5,453 bases of DNA from Candidatus Thorarchaeota archaeon. GTDB lineage: Archaea; Asgardarchaeota; Thorarchaeia; Thorarchaeales; Thorarchaeaceae. The position numbers and the translations under genes were made by a program. The notes beneath the pieces were generated by a model. The model worked only from the letters and a program-made list of their open reading frames with translations, had not been told where the DNA came from and ran no database searches. The stretch spans positions 1 through 5,453 of the forward strand of contig JAEORG010000376.1 in the NCBI GenBank assembly GCA_016841005.1, read 5' to 3'. Position 1 is the first letter of the stretch; every line of letters begins with the position of its first letter. This document shows, in pieces, positions 1-5,254 of this stretch.

Positions 1-1
1 A

Positions 2-265
2 ATGAGTATTCGACAGAAAGGTGAATACGAATGGATTTGGCGCGATGGCGGTACATGCTATCTGTGCGGAAGAATGCATCCACCGTGGTCATATGGAGAT
101 AACAAAAGAATAGGGTTGGTCAGATTCAGGATGAAGAACCATCTTACTAGACCTGTCCTTGTATGTAGAACGTGCCTGCGCAGGTTCGCTCACATCGCTG
201 TTGAGTTAAAGGTTTTTGATATCAATCAGGAATTTCTCTCTAGTGAAGAGGGGAAAAGTGATTAG
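2..265 (+). CDS. Small double-CxxC (zinc-ribbon-like) protein, function unknown
   Basis: This 87-residue protein starts with ATG only one base from the window edge. Its ribosome binding site is therefore not visible, and the true start could lie further upstream. It carries two cysteine pairs, C19-x2-C22 (in CYLCGR) and C55-x2-C58 (in CRTCLRR), about 32 residues apart. That arrangement is typical of a zinc ribbon or treble-clef knuckle. The segment between them is basic (R and K rich, with His and Trp), which would suit nucleic-acid or protein binding. The C-terminus is acidic (SSEEGKSD). No signal peptide or membrane segment is present, so a cytoplasmic location is expected. I do not recognise the family. 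Metal binding is inferred from cysteine spacing alone. It lies upstream of the peptidase gene on the same strand, but a 136-nt gap to the peptidase TTG argues against tight coupling. Confidence 0.65.
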   Translation: MSIRQKGEYEWIWRDGGTCYLCGRMHPPWSYGDNKRIGLVRFRMKNHLTRPVLVCRTCLRRFAHIAVELKVFDINQEFLSSEEGKSD

Positions 266-387
266 TTTCTCTCAATTCCAAGTTTCATACCTGCCTTGGT
301 GAAGAATCTCTTGTCGAGCCCGCATTGTCAAGCTCGGTGCATCCGAGATATGAAGTTAATTCATCAAGGTCTATGAATAGTAATGAT
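266..387 (+). other. Intergenic leader with small inverted and direct repeats
   Basis: This stretch between the zinc protein and the peptidase holds no gene that I can support. It has three short perfect inverted repeats: CCAAG/CTTGG (278-282 with 295-299), CGAGC/GCTCG (315-319 with 332-336) and CTCGG/CCGAG (333-337 with 343-347, loop TGCAT). The last two share bases and so could form mutually exclusive hairpins. A near-direct repeat, TTGTCGAGC (311-319) and TTGTCAAGC (325-333), lies inside the same region. No convincing BRE/TATA pair was seen, although the peptidase promoter probably lies here. All stems are only 5 bp, so chance is a real alternative. Confidence 0.3.
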
Positions 388-396
388 AGGTGGGGG
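388..396 (+). promoter_or_regulatory. Ribosome binding site that favours the TTG start of the peptidase
   Basis: The sequence AGGTGGGGG contains AGGTGG, which pairs with the UCACCU part of the anti-Shine-Dalgarno end of 16S rRNA, with one G-U wobble. GGTGG ends 8 nt before TTG at 402-404. The in-frame GTG at 390-392 overlaps this site and could not use it. This decides the start in favour of 402. Confidence 0.6.
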
Positions 397-401
397 TCTT
401 A

Positions 402-2663
402 TTGAATACAAAGAAGTTCATCGTAATCTTGGTAGTTATTTTCGTGACATCATTCTCTGTGTTTTCCGACATTTACGAAGGTTTTGTTATTCCCTTTGAT
501 CCGACTTCCAAAGACGAAACTTCAACTATTGTTTCGGGGGAATTGCGCATAACTATTATTCCAGTGTATTTTCCAGACTGTCCACCAACTTTGCCTATAG
601 ACAACATCACTTCAACGATTCTAGAGAACATTAGTGATTATTTCTTTTGGGAGTCTTATGGAGCTGCTTGGTTCACTGGTTCAGTAGCAAAATGGATTGG
701 TCTAGACAGTAATCGTTCTTTTTACGATAGAGGAAGCTTGAACTCTCCTGACCCTACGATAAAGAGTAATGCCTCTCTTGGATGTCAGTTATTTCGTGAA
801 GAGGTGGCAAGTAAATTCACCATGACTGAATCCAACTACACCGAACATATATTGATGTTATATGCTGGAGGCAGTACAATTCATCCGCATCATGATTATT
901 TGACGATCGAAGTAGAAAACGTACTCAGAAGATGTGAATTGTCGGTTGCTCCTGAGTTGTATTCCCTTGGAACCATAGCCCATGAGATTGCTCATGGACT
1001 CGGGCTTCATGATCTGTATAATAAAGACAAACTAAATTGCTGGGGAGAATTTGTCGGAAATTTTGACTTGATGGATAATTCCGGCCATTATGGCATTAAT
1101 GGGATGTGCGCCTATTCCAAGATGTGTCTTGGGTGGATTACGCCAGATGAGGTTATTGATATACAAGATAATGCTACTGTACGATTACTTCGTATTGAAG
1201 AATGGGGTGAAGGAACTAGAGTCGTCAGAATTCCCATTGATAGCTGGAGATACTATCTTGTTGAAGCTCAATATTATTGGCCAAATTCAGGAATCCTTGT
1301 ATCTCGTGTTGATAAGTCGCGAAAGACTGGTGGTTATGGTCGCGTTGAGGTCGTGAGAACCGCGTCAGGAGTAACTGATACGGAACGCAGTCTATTTACG
1401 GAACATCAACAATTCATTGACTCAAATCTTGGGCTCATGATTGAGGTTGTTCAAAATAATGATCCTTGGCATGAGATTAAAATTTCATTTGGTCTGTATA
1501 ATAATCCCCGGACTATTACCATTCCTTCCGAGATTGGAGAAGTTAATAATGTAACATCTGCAGTCGACCTCAATGGCACATCATTTTTTGCTGTGTGTGC
1601 TATCAATGGTACAACAAGCATAAGGACTATTCATTTGTACAAGCTAACTGACACTCTGGAATATGTGCTTCACACACCTTTCACCAACGATAGTTTTAAT
1701 CCGGTGTTGGTGTCAGGTTATAACGGGATTCTTCTCGTATTCGAAACTATCAATTCAAACAAGCATTCTGTAATAGCGCAATTTGGCGATAACATCACAG
1801 TAGTTTCCGATGATGACGATGCACGCAATCCCACAGCAGCATTCTCTGGAAACGGACTTTATGCTGCCTATGAAAACCACACTGGCGAGCATCATAGTAT
1901 TATTGTTCGGAAAGCATCGTCATATGGATGGAACTATGGCATTTCATTTCAAGCTGAATCTACCTCTTCAGTTTACCCGAATGAAGATGAAATTCTGTAT
2001 AATCCTCAATTAATACCTGCAAACAACTATGCAGTTCTATCGTATCTATGGTCGAATGGTAGTCAGAATGAAATGAGACTTAAGGGGAATATAAACTCCC
2101 AAAACATTACTTTAGCCTTTAATGAAGTCGAATCATTCGTGCTTGCGCCGCTGAGTGAGTACAGAGTATTTCTCTGTCTTACTCAATACAGTGGGTTGAC
2201 AACTATCTACTTTTGGAAATCGTTGGATAATGAACTTGAACTTATTAGTAGTCATTATGGTATCAGTATAGCGCTCGCACCCATACTTGGTGTATGGGAA
2301 GGTTATGAGAGTAGTGAAAGGTTCGTGTTTAATCACGTCTGGGACAGATGGTACAGATCTGGAGATAGTCTAGTCCTCCGCCTCGGGATATCAAGAATTC
2401 TTGCAGGAGGTCTATGCTCATTGTATGGAAGCACAGCGCTTTACATGGCATCAATAAAGGATGGATTTGCATCCATTACAATATGGTCAATCTTGAGCCT
2501 TAGTATTGGAGCAGAAAGACCAATTGGTGAACTTTTAATCGCTATAGGTGGAAAGTGTTTAGTTGCGTCTATGCTTTGCTTGATGTTATACTACAGTGGC
2601 TGGAAAGACTTGATTCACCGATTACGAAAATACACATCTAAAAACACTCTAGGAAAGTCCTAG
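402..2663 (+). CDS. Secreted, membrane-anchored M6-family (immune inhibitor A-like) zinc metallopeptidase
   Basis: This is a predicted exported zinc endopeptidase of 753 residues from TTG 402; a GTG at 390 would add four residues. Residues 1-22 form a signal peptide, with NTKK, a hydrophobic stretch and a plausible cleavage after VFS-22. The catalytic domain spans roughly residues 45-360. It contains HEIAHGLGLHD (H194, E195, H198, D204), the HExxHxxGxxD form used by M6 peptidases, followed by FDLMDN with M224 as the Met-turn and a CLGWI segment typical of M6. Residues 365-650 are beta-rich with many short strand-like units. They could be a propeller or stacked beta-sandwiches, but I cannot assign a family. 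Three hydrophobic segments follow (about 664-683, 688-703 and 708-731), then a basic tail that fits a cytoplasmic C-terminus. Fourteen N-x-S/T sequons precede the membrane segments. The active domain should face outside the cell. Substrate is unknown; protein degradation for nutrition and surface-protein processing are both possible. Confidence 0.88.
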   Translation: MNTKKFIVILVVIFVTSFSVFSDIYEGFVIPFDPTSKDETSTIVSGELRITIIPVYFPDCPPTLPIDNITSTILENISDYFFWESYGAAWFTGSVAKWIGLDSNRSFYDRGSLNSPDPTIKSNASLGCQLFREEVASKFTMTESNYTEHILMLYAGGSTIHPHHDYLTIEVENVLRRCELSVAPELYSLGTIAHEIAHGLGLHDLYNKDKLNCWGEFVGNFDLMDNSGHYGINGMCAYSKMCLGWITPDEVIDIQDNATVRLLRIEEWGEGTRVVRIPIDSWRYYLVEAQYYWPNSGILVSRVDKSRKTGGYGRVEVVRTASGVTDTERSLFTEHQQFIDSNLGLMIEVVQNNDPWHEIKISFGLYNNPRTITIPSEIGEVNNVTSAVDLNGTSFFAVCAINGTTSIRTIHLYKLTDTLEYVLHTPFTNDSFNPVLVSGYNGILLVFETINSNKHSVIAQFGDNITVVSDDDDARNPTAAFSGNGLYAAYENHTGEHHSIIVRKASSYGWNYGISFQAESTSSVYPNEDEILYNPQLIPANNYAVLSYLWSNGSQNEMRLKGNINSQNITLAFNEVESFVLAPLSEYRVFLCLTQYSGLTTIYFWKSLDNELELISSHYGISIALAPILGVWEGYESSERFVFNHVWDRWYRSGDSLVLRLGISRILAGGLCSLYGSTALYMASIKDGFASITIWSILSLSIGAERPIGELLIAIGGKCLVASMLCLMLYYSGWKDLIHRLRKYTSKNTLGKS

Positions 2664-2904
2664 AGAACTACTGCTTCCATGCGAATATCCCTTATTGTTA
2701 TTATTCTTCATAGAGAATCCACGAGCGCAGGAACACACTTTCAAAATGTTAATCCAACATGAAGTCTTCTATCGGAAGCATAATCTGATTGTACCTTTTC
2801 TACTCCAACCTGTTTTGAATTACTCGAAATATGGTAAAAGATATTTAGTACAAAAGACGTTTGAGATTCAGGGATTGGAATTGACGAGGACTAGCAAAAG
2901 TTCG
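2664..2904. other. Convergent intergenic region, no supported gene
   Basis: The peptidase and the AlbA_2 gene converge here and leave 241 nt between their stop codons. I see no RNA gene, insertion element or extended repeat. A TTG-started reading frame on the plus strand from 2695 crosses the region, but it overlaps the end of the AlbA_2 gene by over 100 nt and has no clear ribosome binding site or recognisable domain. I regard it as chance. Confidence 0.5.
2691..2709 (+). terminator. Possible T-rich archaeal terminator after the peptidase gene
   Basis: About 27 nt past the peptidase stop lies a pyrimidine-rich tract, CTTATTGTTATTATTCTTC, dominated by short T groups. Archaeal RNA polymerase can terminate at T-rich non-template tracts without a hairpin. 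No uninterrupted T5 run is present, so the call is weak. Confidence 0.22.
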
Positions 2905-4215
2905 TTAAAAGAGAGCTTTACTTCTCTTCTTTTGATAGAACTCATCAAGCTCGCTTCTTTTGGCAGATCTGTCTGTCGAGCCTCTCCTAACATAAGGACC
3001 TTTATCCTTTAGTAGATAGGGTTTGTTCTCACCTTCCGGTACATCGATAATACCGATATTTCGTTCTTGTAGATACGCCACTCTATATTCTACTTCGATT
3101 GGTGGATCGCAGAACTCGGTTATCCATGACTTTACCCTCTCTCCAACATTTGTATCGACTATACCTACGATCTCGCCATTGTCACTGACACCTAATAGAA
3201 TTCTTCCACCTATTGTATTAGCAAAAGAAACCACAGACTCTATTACTTCTAGTGGTCGATTCTTATCAAACTCCTTCTTGAACTCAACCGTTTGATTTTC
3301 GCCGCGACTTATCAATTCAAGAAGAAGAACCTGTTCATCTTTAAGAGTAACACCTACCTTTGTTCGTGAATATCTGTAGTCGTAACTAATCCTGTCAATC
3401 AGGGAACCATCAATCGAAGACAGTAGATTTACCTCTATGACGAGAGGTTCCTCATCCAGCTCGAGCACTATCTGGTTGCCTGCCACAGGAAGATTCTCTG
3501 ATAATTGAGTCTTAGTCTGCCCTCTCGAAAAGAATTTTACAGCCATCTCTTCTCTCTTTCCAGAACCAATCAAGACATCCAAAGTGACATGTTTTCCATC
3601 AATCACTAAGCCCATTATTTTTCCTCGGTAATCTGGAATTACTATCTCAATCTGAGGATTTATTCCATATGCGTCATCAGTGAATTGCAAATCTAATGTG
3701 GCTCTAAGAGCTTCTATTCCATTTGGGAACAATGGATAGACAAGGGATACGAGGGAATCTTGTGTAAGAATTCCCTGGCATTTGTTATCAATGCCTCCTG
3801 AAACAATCATACTTGGCCAATCTGTTGTAGCAAATCTATAACGAAAACGACTCTCTGAATATTCCAGACGATGAAGAGTCCCATAGAAGTTGATTGGATT
3901 TAGTCCTTCCAATTCCATTCTTGAATTAAGGTACATCATTCTCAGAAGATTAATTGAATCTTCTATGCTCATCGTTTGTTTAACTATGACTAATTTTTCA
4001 TACTCGTAATGAAATTGATTTGGCTTATCTGAGGTAGAAGGCAAGTAAGTGACAAGACCGTAACAAAACTTGTGAGTGCCATCTTCGTCTTTCTCGAGGG
4101 CAAACGCAACAAGAGCTTCGTTATACATTTCCTTTCTGCTTTCGATTATTGCAATAGTTCTGTCAAGAGTGGTTTTTGTTTGATTTGTCACTTTGTAAGA
4201 TTGGTCGTTGTTCAT
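2905..4215 (-). CDS. Schlafen AlbA_2-domain protein with a large unrecognised N-terminal module
   Basis: This protein has 436 residues from ATG 4215; ATG 4224 would add three. The C-terminal part, about 299-425, is a Schlafen AlbA_2 domain (also annotated as AlbA_2 or divergent AAA-4 associated). It has GENQTVEFKKEF at the start, FANTIGGRILLGVSDNG in the middle (331-347) and YVRRGSTDR near the end (408-416). In this family the domain occurs in putative transcriptional regulators, helicases and defence proteins, and in animal Schlafens the related core is an RNase. E306, E311 and D345 lie at positions comparable to the SLFN13-type carboxylates, so nuclease activity is possible but unproven. 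Residues 1-298 appear alpha/beta to beta-rich. They contain no motif I know and no signal peptide, so a cytoplasmic protein is expected. The PLD gene ends 106 nt upstream on the same strand, suggesting co-transcription. The start at 4215 was chosen because GAGGG lies 9 nt before it. Confidence 0.87.
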   Translation of the reverse strand: MNNDQSYKVTNQTKTTLDRTIAIIESRKEMYNEALVAFALEKDEDGTHKFCYGLVTYLPSTSDKPNQFHYEYEKLVIVKQTMSIEDSINLLRMMYLNSRMELEGLNPINFYGTLHRLEYSESRFRYRFATTDWPSMIVSGGIDNKCQGILTQDSLVSLVYPLFPNGIEALRATLDLQFTDDAYGINPQIEIVIPDYRGKIMGLVIDGKHVTLDVLIGSGKREEMAVKFFSRGQTKTQLSENLPVAGNQIVLELDEEPLVIEVNLLSSIDGSLIDRISYDYRYSRTKVGVTLKDEQVLLLELISRGENQTVEFKKEFDKNRPLEVIESVVSFANTIGGRILLGVSDNGEIVGIVDTNVGERVKSWITEFCDPPIEVEYRVAYLQERNIGIIDVPEGENKPYLLKDKGPYVRRGSTDRSAKRSELDEFYQKKRSKALF

Positions 4216-4224
4216 GAGTATCAT

Positions 4225-4229
4225 CCCTC
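4225..4229 (-). promoter_or_regulatory. Ribosome binding site that decides the AlbA_2 gene start
   Basis: On the minus strand GAGGG sits directly against ATG 4224 but 9 nt before ATG 4215. Only the second ATG has workable Shine-Dalgarno spacing, so the protein most likely begins MNNDQSYK. Confidence 0.5.
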
Positions 4230-4262
4230 AATATATTCACATTATTGGGCATTTCAAACCTG

Positions 4263-4276
4263 ATGAGTTTTCTCAT
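4263..4276. repeat. Perfect inverted repeat ATGAG-TTTT-CTCAT
   Basis: The two 5-bp arms are exact and separated by four T (plus strand) or four A (minus strand). The element lies in the spacer between the PLD and AlbA_2 genes, 47 nt before the preferred AlbA_2 start. It could be an operator or a small RNA hairpin affecting expression of the second gene. The stem is short, so chance is possible. Confidence 0.3.
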
Positions 4277-4289
4277 GCTAATATCAATC

Positions 4290-4315
4290 AGAACACCAAA
4301 CAAGCATAATGTTCT
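4290..4315. repeat. Inverted repeat AGAACA/TGTTCT just after the PLD stop codon
   Basis: The exact 6-bp arms at 4290-4295 and 4310-4315 flank 14 nt. The element begins seven bases past the PLD stop codon in transcription order. There is no T tract next to it that would make it a conventional intrinsic terminator. A role in transcript processing or regulator binding is conceivable. Confidence 0.28.
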
Positions 4316-4321
4316 CAAGAA

Positions 4322-5002
4322 TCATCGTTGGTGTACTGATAAAGCAAACTCTGTTTCAGGTTCATCTCTTATTCCAAGAATCGACTCTTTGGCAGAATCA
4401 ACAACAGCTTTGTCAATTGTCACAATTCCTGTTTCATAATTGTAACTCTCAGAATGTGATGTGAAATTCATAGATGAAACAATTGCAATCTCGTCATCTA
4501 CAACAAGAAGCTTTGAGTGCACTCCTCCTGCACTGTTCTCATCCCCCGAATAATACAGGCTCACATTTGCATCTACAAGTGTCTTGTGAAAACCCCATTT
4601 ATTGGGATCCCCTCTTGGACGTCTTGCAATCAACATCACTTCAATTCCACTCTTCGCTGCATTTCGCAATGCAGTCCCGAGTCCAGCCTTCTCAACAAAT
4701 GGATTTACAACATAGATGGATTTTTTTGCTTGCCCAATCAACTTTCGCGTAAACTCATAGAGATTGGGGCCGTCTAGAAAGAAGTGATAGTGTTCAAGAG
4801 TAGCATCGCACTCTTCGTTTGAATCTATCCAAGCTTTGAGCCACTCGATGAGTTCTGTTGAAGACTTCTTTGATTCCGCGGTCGTCTGGTACTTGGTGTT
4901 TTTGTAGGCTTGAAGCAGTTCCTGATTGACAACTTTAAATCCCTCCTCTTTGGAGTATTCAAGAACTCCTGCATCTTGAAGCTCTCTAACTACTTTGAAC
5001 AT
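4322..5002 (-). CDS. Phospholipase D-like (single HKD) protein with N-terminal winged helix
   Basis: From ATG 5002 this is a 226-residue soluble protein. Residues 1-30 look like the second half of a winged helix (recognition helix plus wing, KVVRELQDAGVLEY then GFKVVNQ), whose first half lies in the open frame upstream. Residues 70-205 form one phospholipase-D unit. YVVNPFVE is a core strand, and H162-x-K164-x4-D169 (HSKLLVVDD) followed by SSMN (S177, N179) and E190 is a complete HKD motif. Single-HKD members such as Nuc and Zucchini act as dimers and usually cleave nucleic acid through a phosphohistidine, though some act on lipids. The archaeal TrmB regulators also pair a winged helix with a PLD-like fold, but that module is used for sugar sensing; the intact HKD here points to catalysis. 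Substrate is unknown. The gene precedes the AlbA_2 gene on the same strand. The stop is certain, but the start is doubtful. Confidence 0.85.
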   Translation of the reverse strand: MFKVVRELQDAGVLEYSKEEGFKVVNQELLQAYKNTKYQTTAESKKSSTELIEWLKAWIDSNEECDATLEHYHFFLDGPNLYEFTRKLIGQAKKSIYVVNPFVEKAGLGTALRNAAKSGIEVMLIARRPRGDPNKWGFHKTLVDANVSLYYSGDENSAGGVHSKLLVVDDEIAIVSSMNFTSHSESYNYETGIVTIDKAVVDSAKESILGIRDEPETEFALSVHQR

Positions 5003-5137
5003 CTTCCTTTGCTCAAGTCCAGAACGATTCTTGACATCTGACCATGTAATCGCATTGTCAATGATGATTGCACGAAGAATCTGACCTCTCCATGAGTCCC
5101 AATACTTTGGTTTTTTTGACAGTTTAAGGCCCCCGAA
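5003..5137 (-). other. Open-frame N-terminal extension of the PLD protein, lacking a standard start codon
   Basis: The PLD frame continues 45 codons upstream of ATG 5002 to an in-frame TAA at 5138-5140. The reading is protein-like: KPKYWDSWRGQIL, then AITWSDVKNRSGLEQRKM, which is the first half of a winged helix that completes in the annotated protein. No ATG, GTG or TTG occurs in this stretch. A CTG at 5120-5122 has GGGGG (5130-5134) 7 nt before it and would give 266 residues. Alternatively, one surplus G in the G5 run would separate this frame from ATGs at 5154-5156 and 5163-5165 (minus strand). A rare start, a sequence error or a real frameshift are all possible. Confidence 0.6.
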
Positions 5138-5153
5138 TTACAAACACAGACAT

Positions 5154-5233
5154 TGAATTCATGTATGAACCCGATTGAAATACTTTCAGTTCATTTGAAG
5201 AAATCAGTAAAACTGAATAGTTGCTAAACTTCA
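5154..5233. promoter_or_regulatory. Divergent promoter region with clustered TTCA/TGAA half-sites
   Basis: This region lies between the leftward PLD gene and the rightward membrane-protein gene. Nine TTCA or TGAA tetramers fall in 80 nt, at 5154, 5158, 5166, 5176, 5185, 5190, 5196, 5214 and 5230. They form several exact palindromes: TGAATTCA (5154-5161), TTCATGTATGAA (5158-5169), TGAAATACTTTCA (5176-5188) and TTCATTTGAA (5190-5199). A longer pair, TTCAGTT/AACTGAA, spans 5185-5217. Such an array could bind a dimeric winged-helix regulator controlling both genes. No clean BRE/TATA element was identified on either strand. Confidence 0.4.
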
Positions 5234-5242
5234 ATCAGCATT

Positions 5243-5247
5243 GGTGG
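5243..5247 (+). promoter_or_regulatory. Ribosome binding site that sets the TTG start of the right-edge gene
   Basis: GGTGG ends 7 nt before TTG 5255-5257, nearly the same arrangement as before the peptidase TTG. An in-frame TAA at 5225-5227 bounds the frame, leaving this TTG as the only good start. Confidence 0.5.
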
Positions 5248-5254
5248 TAGAGAG

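Noticed and set aside
390..401. GTG at 390 as the start of the M6 peptidase
   Set aside because: It lies within the ribosome binding site itself. TTG 402 has correct spacing and gives a cleaner signal peptide.
1090..2336. Alternative-frame and antisense reading frames inside the peptidase gene
   Set aside because: They lie inside a continuous coding frame with intact M6 motifs and read as low-quality protein sequence.
2695..3012. TTG-started plus-strand reading frame of 105 codons downstream of the peptidase
   Set aside because: It overlaps the well-supported AlbA_2 gene by over 100 nt in antisense, has no ribosome binding site, and shows no recognisable domain.
3023..3295. Plus-strand reading frames inside the AlbA_2 and PLD genes (also 4072-4263, 4245-4439, 4474-4777)
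   Set aside because: They are antisense shadows of genes with conserved motifs and show no domain signal.
4216..4224. ATG at 4224 as the start of the AlbA_2 gene
   Set aside because: The GAGGG site touches this ATG with no spacer, while ATG 4215 has 9 nt spacing.
4230..4237. AATATATT as a TATA box for the AlbA_2 gene
   Set aside because: A transcript start 25-30 nt downstream would fall inside the coding sequence, beyond both candidate ATGs.
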